Shown here: one piece after another, positions 13,498 to 25,316 of the stretch
Layout: every line of letters starts with the position of its first letter
Numbering within the stretch: the stretch's first letter is position 1
Assembly: GCA_010405405.1 (NCBI GenBank)
Contig: MU004236.1
Coordinates: 2,114,070-2,178,069, forward strand
DNA: 64,000 bases
Origin: Microthyrium microscopicum
Taxonomy: Eukaryota; Ascomycota; Dothideomycetes; Microthyriales; Microthyriaceae
Reading direction: 5' to 3'
The notes under the pieces: model-generated
Told to the model about the DNA's origin: nothing
Databases searched by the model: none
Seen by the model: the letters and a program-made list of their open reading frames with translations, nothing else
Made by a program: the position numbers and the translations under genes

Positions 13498-16400
13498 TAA
13501 TCTAAGTACCTCTATATTAATTTTATACTCTACGTATACTTACGTATCGTTAATAAACGCATAGAGGCGTTTAGCAATTCTCGTCGTAATTACTATAGTT
13601 ATGCTATAGATTTAGCTAATTAGTATTTAGTAATACTATTCTTAATTAGGTTTAGCGCTTGCTAAAGGTACTAGTAAATTTATAAATACTAACTAGAGCA
13701 ATGCAAATTTAGTATCGTTTACTAGAATAAAGACTACTTAGAGGCCTAAGCTTTGCCTTATAGTGTTCTTCTTAGATTCGTAAAGGTATTTATACTACTT
13801 TTTCTTTATTAACTATAAAATATACTTACTTTATTCCTTATTAAATCTATATCTATTAATCTATTAAATTAGTTCTAATTTATTAAGAAATACTATATTA
13901 TTTAGCTACGTATTACTATAAGTAAGGCGCTGCTTATTCCTAGTCTTAAATTAGTATCCTTAAGTAACTCTTATATTGCCTATAAACGTAGTAGCGTTAG
14001 TATTTAAAGTTACTTAGTTTTACCCTATTGTAATAAAGATAGCTATTTCGCTAAGAAGCTAGTTGTCCTAGATATAGAAATTAATTAATAGTCTACTATT
14101 ATATTAATATTATAGTAAGAGAGTATCTTGGTAGTTAAATCTATTAAAAAGTTACCTCTATTGCCTAAAGCAGCTTTAGACGATAAAGATAAAGAATTCT
14201 TTTGTTAAAATACTTAAGTTAGTATTAATATTTAATAACCTTGCAAGATCGTTACTAGACTATTAACTATAGTACCTATTACGTTAGTAAGCATAATAAA
14301 AGAGCTAGGATTAAAAGATAAAGAGGTATTAACTTTTAATATTATTATTAGTAGTCTACTAGATAAAGGCGCGTTAAAAGTAAGATTGCCTATTAATATC
14401 TACTATTAGCTAGAATTACTAATACGCAAAAAAGAACCTTATAATATTCCTATGTCGTTTCTATCCTATCTACCCTTAGAACTAGTAGACCTTAATAGTA
14501 AAGTCACATTACTTACTAGTATAAAGCCTTTATTTATATAGGTATTATATAGAGTTAGACTAGAGGTAAAGAAATAGATATTAGCAGTTCTTTAGAATAA
14601 TTTTAATAATTCTACTATTCTTTAGAAATATTATGCATTAATGTTTAATAGTAAGTATCTAGATTAATATATTAAGTTTATAGAAGAAGATTAATTCTTT
14701 AAATAACTATATACTACGTTAATAATTAATTAAACTATAGTATTACGTTATTAGTCTACTTAAAAACTTTAAGATTAGCTAGTAGGAGAACTTATAGACG
14801 CTAATATAAAAGTAGGTTAACTAGGTAAATTAGTAGAAGTACTATAGGAAGAGGTAGCTATCTATTAGTAGATAATAATAAATCTTAAAGCGCTTATTAG
14901 CTAAATTTACTATAACTATAAGTTAGTACTAACTACTACTCGTTTAAATAAATAAGCAGCTCTTACTAAATTAGCAAAGAAGTATAACACTAATTTATAA
15001 TATTATAAGTTAATTATTAACCTTTGCTACTAAATCTAAGAGCTTAAGAATAGACTTTAAGTAAATGCAAATTAAGCCTAAGTTAACCTAGAAGATTTAG
15101 AAGATAACCTTTTATTAAGTTGCTCTATACTATAAGTAATATATCTAGTAGTTTTATACCTTTAGCTCTAAGCCTAAGGAATATATTATATCTTGCTATT
15201 ATTAGTAGCTAATAGTAGCTCCCTAGTAATACTTACGAAGTTTAAAGAACTTAGTAATTTTAAAGGTAAACTTGCGTACTATAAATAGTAGAAGGAGAAA
15301 ATATTAAATATACTTCTTAATAAGAATATATATCTTTATATCCTTACTAAAAAGAAGAAGATTAAGTTTATCTATATTTAATGTACTAGCCTAGCTTATG
15401 GCATTATAGTTATATAAAGAGGTTATAAGTTAAAGGACCCTTACTATACTATAGAAGAGATATAGATAGACTTAGATAAATACTATTGCTCTAAGAATGC
15501 TTTTAAAGATGCTAAAGTATAGTTAAAGTCTTTAGATACTAAGATAAAAGATATAGAAGGTCTCTAGGCCTTTATTAGTTGCTTCTTAATAAATTTAGTA
15601 AATATAGAACTATTAGAGCGTAAGAAGATTATTAAATTACAAGATCTTATTAATTATAAGTTTATAAACTTACTAGTAGGCTAGTATTTTAGTAGTTTTA
15701 CTATATTTTGTACTTAACTTTACCTTATCGCGCGCTAAATTAATTATAAGCTTGTTGCTATAAATAATAACTCTTATAGCTATAATAATAATTAGTCTAC
15801 TAATAAAGGGGCCTAAAATAATAAAAATAGTAATGTTAACTAGCCTATAGACGTCTTTAACGCCTTAAAGATAAATAAACATTACGTTTATTATAAATAA
15901 AAGGATTACTACTACTTTAATAAGACTACGCTGTATAAAGATTAGGAACCCTTATTTAATAATAAGATTAAAGCCTTAGTTATATCTTTAGTAGTAATGT
16001 TTACAAAAGTTTAAAAAGAATAGTAACCCTCTATAAAGGATGCTACTAAGGATGATAACTATTAGTCTTTAAACTAGACGCTTCTTTACTAAGCTATAAA
16101 AAGGAGCTAAATAAGACTAAAGCGCATAATAAAAGAAAGAAATGCGCCTTTAACGCTATAACTAAGCGCGCAAAGGAAATATTCTATTAATATAATGAGG
16201 AATAGCGCTAAAATACTAAGAAAGCTAAGGAGATATTTTATTAAGTAGAAGAAGACTATAAGAATATTAAAGAAAAAGCTTAAGAGAAGACTAAGAAGAT
16301 ACTTAGTTACCTTTACTAGTATATTTAACGCCTTAAGCATAAAGATGCTATTTATAAAGGACGCATCTCCTTAGTATACTTATACGTTATCTATATCTTG

Positions 16401-19400
16401 CTAGCCTTTATTATATTAGTAGTATAGCCTTAGAATATTAAAAAGAAAGATCCTATTATTAGATTATAATAAACTACTATTAGCTTAATATTTATACTAT
16501 AGCGTTTAACTTACTTTAATGCTAGCATTTTAATTAATACTAGTAGTGGTATAATAGGAATTATTAATCCTTATTATCTTTAGTAATATAGTATTCTAAC
16601 GTTTTAATTAGCTTATCTATACTTAGTAATACTTGCTAATAGTAAGTTAGTATCTATAGTTAATAAAGCTACTATCCTTAACCTATGTATTAGATACTAT
16701 ATTAAGTAAATTAGTTATTTTATTATAAAAGTAGTCTCTTACGATCTAATTCTAGGAGTATCTTAACTAGATTAATATAAAGTTAATTTATACGGAGGAT
16801 TAAGAACATTAATCTTTTATAGTATAAGATATATTATAAATTATATTATATCGCGACGCCTAATTACTATAAACCTAAAAGGATAATCTATAAACTTAAA
16901 ATTACTTAAGGAATTAGATATTACTTTTATATTCGTAGCGACGTTTAAAAAACTAATAAAGCGTAAAGATGTTGTAGTTAATATATTTTAGCCTAAAGAT
17001 TTTAATAATAAGAAAGAGAAGAAACCTCTTAATAATAAGGATAATAATAATAGGTTTGCTATAAATCTTATAGCATATGCTATATTAGAAGAGAATTATC
17101 TTAAATAGTAAGACAAATAAGACCGCCCTTACCTATTAAAGGAAGAGATTTTAAAACTTATTCTAGAATATTTCTACTAATATTTTGAAGTCTTTAATCT
17201 AAAGCGTTTAGATATCCTTATACTATATTGTGGTAAATATAACTACGCTATTAATCTTATTCCTAATGCTAAAATTCTAAAACGCTAACCTATATTGATG
17301 TTACTAAAGTAAGCGTTAGTTATTAAGTAATATATTAAGAGTTTACTCTAGCGTAGTTTTACTATAGGTTCTAAATCTTAATATACTATACCTATGCTTT
17401 ACGTAAGTAAACTAAGAGGAGGTATCTACGTCTATATTAACTACTATAAATTAAATAATATTACTATTAAAAATAGTAACGTTCTACTACTTCTTAGCGA
17501 GACGCTTATATGCTTTATAAAGGCAAAATATTACTCTAAGTTTAATATTATTACTGCCTTTAAACGTATCTATATTAAACCTAGAGATAAATATAAAATA
17601 GCATTTTTAACACGCTATAGCCTATTTAAGTTTAAAGTGCTACTCTTTAGCTTTATAGGGGGACTAGGGATATTCTAAGTGTATATTAATTATGCGCTAA
17701 TATAGTTTTTAGATAATTTTGCAACTATCTATTTAGATAATATTTTAGTATTTAGCAAAACACTAGAAGAATATAACGCCTACGTATATTTAGTACTAGA
17801 CGTATTAAAACGTATAGGCTTATTTCTTAATATTAAGAAGTTAGAGTTCGCTATTTAAGAGGTGAAATACCTTAGTCTAATTATTACTATAGAAAGTATT
17901 AAAATAGACTCTTCTAAGGTTAATGCCATAGTTAATTAAGAATAACTAAGTTATTTTAAAGATATATAGGCGTTCCTTAGATTTGCGAACTTCTATTAAC
18001 GGTTTATTTTTGATTACTTTACTATAGTAGCACCCTTAACGAATCTTACTTAGAAGGATGCTTTAGCTATATTCCCTTGGGATCTTGATAGGCCTAAAGA
18101 ATAAGCTTTTAAGAAGCTAAAAGTGGACTTTACTAGCGCGCTAATACTTTAACACTTTGACTATACTAAGGAAACTTAAATAGAGACGAACGTATTAGAT
18201 TAAGCTTATGCTGCTATATTGTTATAGAAAGATATAAATAGTAATCTAAGACTAGTTGTCTTCCTCTCTAAAAAGATATTACTAGCGAAATATAATTACA
18301 ATATTTATAATAAGGAATTACTTACTATTATCTACGCTTTTAAGGAATAAGAGCCTAAGTTATTTAGTACTAAAGATGTTATAAAGGTATTCTTAGATTA
18401 TTAAAATCTTTAAACCTTTATAAAGACTAAGAAGCTTATACGCTATTAAATGCGCTAAGCTAAATTTCTATTATAGTTTTACTTCTTAATTAAGTATTGC
18501 CCTAGTAAAGATAATAGTAAAGCTAACGCTTTAACCTAAAGATTATAAGACGTACCTTAGAGTGATAAAGACCTATAGGTTAAGCAATAGTATTAACTAC
18601 TCCTATTCCTATATTAATTTAGTACTAAACGAGCTATTAAGCTAGCTATAATTCTTATTAACCCTATTACCTTATCCTTTATATAGATAGCTATGCTTAC
18701 GTTAGATAAGCTAAATATTACTATAGTAGGGGAGTCTAATTTAGAACTTATTATAAAGAGCTCTTAGAATAGAGCTCTAGCTAGTTTGGATAATTTACTA
18801 CTAGTTAATACTAAATCCTTAGATTTTAACCTTAAGTAGTTTATATAGAAAGTAATAAAAGTGAGTAAAGAAGATGAGTTACTTATTGTAATCTAACTAG
18901 TAAAGATATAAAAAGATTATTTCTTACCCTTTAGTATACTAGATTAGAATTAAATTAAATTAATAGATTATAAGGCTCTACTAAATAGTATCGTCCTCTA
19001 TTAATAAAAGTTATTTATACTAACAACGTATTTACGAAATAAAGTAATAAAATAAGCGTATTAATATAAAGTTATAAGTTATAAAGGAACTATAACAACC
19101 TACTACTACCTTTAACGAGATTATTAGTAGCTAAGAATGTTAGAATATGTTAAAAAATATATTAAAGGTTATTACTATATCTTTATAAAACTAGTACGCT
19201 AAAAGAAGTAAGGGCTTCTTTATTTATTCTCTTTGCTAGATTAGGCTTAGTCTAATATTTTTATAGACTTTACTATTTTATTACTACATTATATATACTA
19301 AGGTATAGTTTATTAGTATATTATAGTTATTATTAATTGTTTGACGTAATTATAATAATTTATTACCCTTCTAAGCCTTTTAGTAGAAATAATAGTTATA

Positions 19401-20769
19401 GTATTTATTAATTAAGTATAGAAGCTATATAGTTAGCTAGATTTAATCCTCTTAGATTAAGGAACTTAATTTATATTTGCCTTTTAGGATTACCTATATA
19501 AACAAATAGACATTATGCTAAGATTAAGCATTATATAGTATCTAGAGTCTAATAGTATTACTAAAATAACTATTACCACTTTAAAATAATATCTTAGATC
19601 CTTTATTAATTAAGATTAAAATAATTAGGTAGCTTTATTATTATTTGCTAAGTTTATAATAAATTCTACTATAAGTACTACTACTAGTTTCGTACCTTTT
19701 AAGGTATAAAATAGTTTTTTACTAAAATTAAGACTTAAATTTACTTATTACCTACTACTAAAAGCGTCCTATGCTTCTATTGTAGCGCGTAAGGAAGTTA
19801 TTACTATAAATTAAGTTTAGGATAGTTATAAGAAGCTTTACAAATTCCTAAAGGAGTAATTAGTTTAGGCTTAAGCTTAGTAAAAGCTCTACGCTAATAA
19901 ATATCATTATCTAGTACTAGATCTCTATCCTAGAGACTAGGTAAGACTTAACGTATATAATTATAATACTACTTATCCTTCTAAGATACTTAATAATAAG
20001 AGTACTAGTTCCTTTAAGGTATTACGTAAAATTAATAAAGTAATCTATAAATTAGATCTTCTTAAATTAATAAAGATGCACTTAGTATTCTACGCCTAGC
20101 TACTATATTTAATTAACAATAATATATACTTATTATAAGAGTTAAATTCTTCCCTAGTAGTTGTTAGTAAGAAGAAAGGTAAAGAAGAATAGCTAGTTAA
20201 TACTATTATTAATAGTAAATAAGATAGTAGGAGTAAGAATAAGGTGCTTAAATATAAAATTAAATAAATAAGATTTTATAACAAAACTTAGTAGCCCTAG
20301 AAAGATGTTATTAACGTACCTAATACTATATTAGAATTCTATAAGCTTTATCCTTAGAAGCCTAGTCTATACCTTTCTTAGTCCCTACTAGTAAATTAAA
20401 TTAAAGAAGAAGATTATGATACTAATAAACTACCTACGAATTAGGATTATATAGTATAAAAAGTGTTATATTTATTTTATTTTTACTAATAGCTTTATAC
20501 CCTTAGTTTAGTTTTTTAATTTATGCTACTAAAGGAATTATAAGATACTACGAACTAGCTTAAATAGATATCCTCTTCTTTATTAAATAGATTTAGATAG
20601 TGCTAAGGTAAGTAGATAGTATATTACTACATCCCTTAGTAGTAATATATATAAAGGAGTTTTGTATTTATATAGACTAGCCTAGCCTAGCCTAGACTAG
20701 CTTAGATTAGACTAGAATAGATTAGATTAAGATATAGCCTATAAGGTTTATTTTTAAGGAGGGGAGTTA

Positions 20770-20993
20770 TATAAGGAATCCTTATAGGTTTAGTATTGTG
20801 GTATTTAAATGCTAAGATCTAATCCTATAGATAAGATCTCTTTATTTCGTTTAGGGTTAGTATGTCTAAGGATATCCTAGGCCTCTACTTCTTTACATTC
20901 ATAGCTATATCTCTAGATCTCTTCTCTCTATACTTAGATCCTATAATACTAGCTACTTTCTACTCGCCTAATCGTGCCCGTTAGCTCCTTACA
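20770..20993 (+). repeat. 3' LTR of inner Gypsy element
   Basis: This is the partner of 13274-13497. It follows a purine-rich tract (AAGGAGGGGAG) that fits a polypurine primer site. It ends in CCTTACA, followed by the target copy CGTTA. Confidence 0.9.
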
Positions 20994-21067
20994 CGTTACT
21001 TATAACTAATTATAGTATTTTAAAGAAAAAACTTTATAGGTACTCTATTAGTAAGAAGTAATTATAA

Positions 21068-21427
21068 TATTAGAGATTAAAATTATAGAGTAGGTAAGAA
21101 GATTATAAGATACTTAATAGATTAAATATATAAAAATAGAGATAAGAGTAATTATTAAGGAACTATAAGGAAATTCCTTAGCCTCTATCTTATTACCTAA
21201 GAACCTTTAAGGTTCCTCTCTAAGCTAGAGTAGTTTATCTACAAGCTAAGGTACCTTAGAGGTATGCTTAGCTACTAATTATAATAGTTAGGAATCTATT
21301 AGTTTTCTTAACTATAGAATATACTAAAGCTAAAGAAGCAGCTCTACTAGCTTCTAATAGCTATTAGGCTAAGGTACTTAGGCTATAATACCTATCTTAG
21401 GAAGTCTATTAGGTTTAATTCCTAATA
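21068..21427 (-). repeat. LTR of outer Gypsy element (5' LTR in element orientation)
   Basis: This 360-bp partner of 4966-5325 is followed directly by AAATA, matching the left flank. It is separated from the nested element by about 70 bases of outer-element sequence. Confidence 0.88.
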
Positions 21428-21432
21428 AAATA

Positions 21433-22500
21433 ATATTTTTAGAAAAGATTTAGAACGAAATACTTAATAAGTATAACTTTAAAGTACTACTTATAATTAT
21501 AGTATACTATACTAGGATAAGAAGAACTATTTTAGTACTATAGATATAGTAATACGCCTAAATCTTTATTAATACTTTAAAGTCTAGTAACTTTATATAA
21601 AGAATACTTTATATAAGAATTATAATAAGTTAAAAACTTAATTAGATTTAACTACTTAAGTTATAGAGCTATAATATATACTATATTAATAATATATATT
21701 ACTATATATAGATTAAATATATAATAGTATAAAAAGTTTAGAAAGAGGCTACTACTATTTAGTACTATTTAACTCTTAAAGAGCTATAATATATACTTCT
21801 TAAGAATATTTATAAAATAGTTACATTTATATATATAGATATTATTAGCTAAGCTTTAGAACTAAAGTAGTAATTTAATATAATTTATAGAACTACTACT
21901 TAGGCTATTTAGAAAGTATATAGAATATACTTATAAAACTATATAATATACTATAAAATACTAAGAGTTATTAGCCTTTATTATATTACTTTAATATAGA
22001 ATAAGATTATAAATAAAAGATCTCTAGTAATAAATAAGTACTATTATAGTATAGTCTATAATCCTATAAACTTTATAAAAAGATAAAAGAAAAGGCTTTT
22101 AAGTATAAAAGTAAAGTATAGCCTAAAATGCCTTACTAGAATAAGTTCTATAAGTTTTATAATAGGAGTACTAATAAGTATAGAGATAGGTAATAAAGAT
22201 AATTTACTTACTAATAAGATTAACCTATTATCTAATAAGTTATAAGAGTAGTTTAAATTAGTTTATATATTATATAAACAAAAGAGTATTAATTTTACTA
22301 ATAAAAGAGATAATAATAGAATAAGATAAGGATTTTATTAATAAGAATAATAGTTATAAAGGTACTTATAGCTATATCTTAATATTCTACTATAGCTCTA
22401 ATAGAAACTAATAATTAAATATAAAGAGGATACTTAAGTTATTATTAGAGTTTAATTCTTCTAGTTTTAGGCTATGTCTATAGTTAGGCTATAATATAAA
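21433..22500 (+). mobile_element. RIP-degraded retroelement sequence, possibly the 3' continuation of the LINE-like remnant
   Basis: This is AT-rich and RIP-like. It lies directly right of the target duplication of the outer LTR element, so it should be what that element was inserted into. A plus-strand pseudo-frame with former Gln codons can be followed for several hundred bases, which fits the C-terminal part of a LINE ORF2, but no motif proves the link. The AT-rich composition stops at about 22,500. Confidence 0.4.
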
Positions 22501-23917
22501 ATTATACCATCCTAATTGGTGCTTAGTTAACTATATACTAATCAAAAACAAAACCATTTACCTCCAAATGCTTAAAGACAAGCCACAAGCAAGATCGTCC
22601 ATGCAGGACCACTGCACATTCTTAGCTACTTTGGGCATATCCACCTGCCTGTAATAATTAGCAAAAGTCGACAAGGGCTGCTTGTGTAGTATGTGTACAT
22701 GCTATATTAAAAAAAAGCCCGCTCCTTGCGTACCTGCGTGAAACCTACCTCGACACGGAACGCGGAGAAGCCTCCCGCTGAACAAGGCTCATGTGCATTG
22801 GTGCAGACTAAAAGCAACAGTTCGATAGTCTACCAAACATTTCTTCTTTGTTGCCAGGCCAATCGAGTCTAGCATTCATTTATCGTATTCATACCTCAAT
22901 AGATCGATTGTAGCTAGGTAGTTATCTCATAGACCACTTCAAAGAATAAGGAATAAGAAGTTCATCGTAAGATAAACTGCATGATCGAGTTATTCTCATT
23001 ACGCTGTAAATATGCTGCTCGACTCGTCCCAAAAGAAGGAACTAATCCCACAATCCCCCCTCCCATTCCCACAGTCTACCAACCACCTGAAAATAATCGG
23101 AAACCAGCATTCCCTTCTTGCCGCAAACTGTTTCACGTTTCGCCTCGCCCCCAGTCCACAAATGGCAGGAAGGTTTTGCTAGTCCTCGATGCAACCAATC
23201 ACCAATGCAGCTTCACAGATTCTTCGGTATTTCCATCGTATCAATGCGCCCAGCGGGGACCTAGGTATGCATTTTTGGTCGTCCTAGCTTTAATGGTCTA
23301 TGATGTCTATATTTGTGCACTTTGCTCGTTTGGTTTGTTGGTGAATTTGAGTTGGTGCGGTCCAGTAAGGGAGGCTGGGAGGGCCAGGGATACGAATGGA
23401 TTGAACGATCGTTACAAACTCAGCCTTGCGCCCAGCCTGAGAGAGGCCCGCTAGTGCGCCTTGGGCGAATGAGGCGTGCGCCCTGAGTGGAGGGCGAGTG
23501 CACTGTGGAGAGGCATAAAATCGATATCACTTCATTGTTGTTACTGTGCAGTTGGTGCAAAAGTTCGCAAACCTTACAATTGAATCAGCCTCGAGGGTAA
23601 AAGACTTGACTCAATGTTCCAGTTCATCACAAGCACAGCGTAACAAAGCATGAGAGCAAACTGAAAGCTATTTCATCATTTCATTCCACGCACCACAAAA
23701 GGCCTGCTAAGAAAGTAGTTATTTTTGAAAAACCATAGGAAAACAATGCCCACTGCAGTTATTCAAATTTCCTGGCTATGAGCAGAACCAAAAACTACCG
23801 CGCAGTGTAATTGCGCAGATCAATATGTGACGCCTTTCGCTAATGCAAATCCGCTGCCCAAGATGCCCATGGCTAAGAATGAACGGGGTCCCCTTTTCGT
23901 GTCCGATTCGCTTGTAC
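22501..23917. other. boundary of AT-rich block and downstream flank of the E2 gene; no supported gene
   Basis: Composition changes within a few tens of bases from RIP-like AT-rich to balanced. One open frame of 157 codons lies on the plus strand at 22981-23454. It has no recognisable domain, an uneven composition and no intron signals, so I do not call it a gene. The right end holds the 3' flank of the minus-strand E2 gene. Confidence 0.5.
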
Positions 23918-24583
23918 CTATGCAGAGTTGTTGAGTTCGTCCTCGGATAGGTCGCGGTGGCGGGCTAGGACAAGGCGTTGGTACTCGACGGGGTCTTTGT
24001 CCCAAAGCTCGGCGGCTTGACCGTTGAGTGGGCTTGCACTGTTGTAGCACGTTAGTTGTAGGTTTTGTGAGATGAGGTGGGGGAAGGTTACTTATTGGGT
24101 TCTCCGAGAAGGCTTTGCAGACTGAGAAGCACGCTCTGAACGTTGTAGATAGCGCTCCACTTATCCTTGAGGATGTCTAGACAGATACGGCCCGAGAAGT
24201 CAATGTTGGGGTGGTAGATTGGCGTCTTGAAGAGCACTGTTGGCGCAGAGTATGGGTAGTTTGCTGGGAAGTCGAAGGAAAGCTTGAAGTTGAGGCCGGC
24301 GTATGGGGTATCTGCCGGGCCAACGATGGTGGCGGTCCAAAGGAGGAGGTTACCGTCGTTTGGAAAGGCGCTGATGCCTGGCGTCGACGACATCATTAGC
24401 GACATCAATTCTGATTGTAGCCTGTGGGTCTGTTAGTTTCCTCTGCTAAGCAGAAGGTGTATCGTGGGTTTCTAACCGCTTGGTGACATTAGCTGTGCCA
24501 TTGGTATTGCGGGCAGGACTCGATGTCTTTGTCATGGTGGAATTGGTTGTGGTGGTAGATGCCTGGTTGAGTAACGAGTCCAT
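23918..24583 (-). CDS. ubc11: ubiquitin-conjugating enzyme E2, UBE2C/Ubc11 type (185 aa, 3 exons)
   Basis: Exons run 24583-24477, 24421-24092 and 24038-23918, with introns of 55 and 53 bp and a continuous frame. The product has a short Thr/Ser/Asn-rich N-terminal extension of about 33 residues, then a full UBC fold with the L-M-S-L-M-M start, the PANYPY segment, YHPN and the catalytic Cys116 in ICLDILK, followed by [12 protein letters not shown]. The C-terminal helix contains AAELW. The order and spacing match UBE2C (UbcH10) and S. pombe Ubc11, the E2 that works with the anaphase-promoting complex to ubiquitinate cyclin B and securin at mitotic exit. The family length is about 175-180 residues. 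The start is the first ATG of a frame that splices cleanly into the conserved domain. No APC-specific site was tested. Confidence 0.92.
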
Positions 24584-25316
24584 GGAGAGATGTAGTCCTA
24601 GTAGCAGACACGAATAGGTAGAGCGATATTTATGGGCGCGAAGCTAAGCGTAATGCCAGCAACTAGCTTTGATATAAGATTGATGAGGTTCCGACAGGAT
24701 GTAGGGCGCTGCAAGTGTAGGTTCTTTGTTGTAGGAAGTCGAGCTAGGTGAGAGTGGTGGATAAAGAAAGAGATAATGGAGAGAGTCACGATTGGCAAAG
24801 TGAAGGAAGTGAAGATGATTTATTTTAGCAAGTGGTGATTGATCGCTGTTGGTGTTTCTCCAGCCTTGCGCGCGGGTTGCATGGAGCAACAACGAGCACG
24901 GCCAATCGCTGCTTCTGCTTACGCGACATTTTCGCGATCTCGAAACTTCTCCCATTCAATTAACCACCAAATAAAGAAACATACTATTTTATGATTGATT
25001 TCTTATCACCTCGCCTTAAAACTAAAACACTCAACAATTCTCCCATTCACTGGTAATTGTCCATACTGCATTACTACCTATCGTTTCACAAACCAAAAAA
25101 CTCCATGACGCATTAGATGGGTTAGTTCATCAAGCATATGACGATAGGCGAGACTTATTGCATGTTATGTCAATCTAGTATTTTGCAGCAGAAAGGTCCT
25201 AAAGGATATCAGATGTGGTCGCTGCCGAGCCATGCCTTCCAATGGCTTTATTAGTTACACAAAAGGACAAATGATGAAATATTATACAAGTTGATAAGAA
25301 CATTTGATGTGTTGCT
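24584..25316. other. intergenic, E2 promoter and lipase 3' flank
   Basis: This holds the upstream region of the minus-strand E2 gene and the downstream flank of the minus-strand lipase gene. Two overlapping minus-strand open frames (24598-24955) show no domain or splice logic and look fortuitous. I see no RNA gene. Confidence 0.5.

Larger units (their letters stand above)
13274..20993 (+). mobile_element. inner Ty3/Gypsy LTR retrotransposon, plus orientation, broken, nested in the outer element
   Basis: The element is 7,720 bp long with two 224-bp LTRs. The outer termini form the inverted pair TGTAAGGA / TCCTTACA, each intact in one copy. The flanks CATTA (13269-13273) and CGTTA (20994-20998) are a 5-bp target duplication that differs by one transition. 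A purine-rich tract stands just before the right LTR. Plus-strand parts run in Gypsy order: gag-like region at about 14-16 kb, reverse transcriptase at about 17.3-18.0 kb, RNase H at about 18.0-18.5 kb and integrase at about 19.1-19.6 kb. It retains more CG, CA and TG than the outer element, so it is probably younger. It is broken in many places. Confidence 0.88.
4966..21427 (-). mobile_element. outer Ty3/Gypsy LTR retrotransposon, minus orientation, broken, interrupted by a second element
   Basis: Two direct repeats of 360 bp (4966-5325 and 21068-21427) bound the element. They are flanked by a perfect 5-bp target duplication, AAATA, at 4961-4965 and 21428-21432. On the minus strand the parts run right to left: a gag-like zinc-knuckle region near 12.1 kb, reverse transcriptase near 11.2-10.6 kb (its catalytic-fold entry is recognisable around 11.1 kb), then RNase H and integrase regions down to about 8.9 kb. 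Removing the nested element leaves about 8.7 kb, a usual size for the family apart from an unexplained 5.3-8.3 kb tail. It carries very many breaks from RIP-like decay and is a fossil. It is older than the element inside it. Confidence 0.85.

Noticed and set aside
16107-16340. 77-codon Leu/Phe-rich minus-strand frame
   Set aside because: It is antisense to the gag-like region of the inner element and its composition is explained by AT bias.
17394-17678. 94-codon open frame in the AT-rich block
   Set aside because: It is a chance open piece of the reverse transcriptase region of the inner Gypsy fossil, not a separate gene.
1-22500. CRISPR-like or satellite array
   Set aside because: Repetition in this block is due to TA-rich composition and two LTR pairs. 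There are no regularly spaced identical repeats with unique spacers, and the organism is a eukaryote.
22981-23454. 157-codon plus-strand open frame near the isochore edge
   Set aside because: It has no domain, mixed composition, no intron signals and no neighbour logic. It could be expressed but the sequence gives no support.
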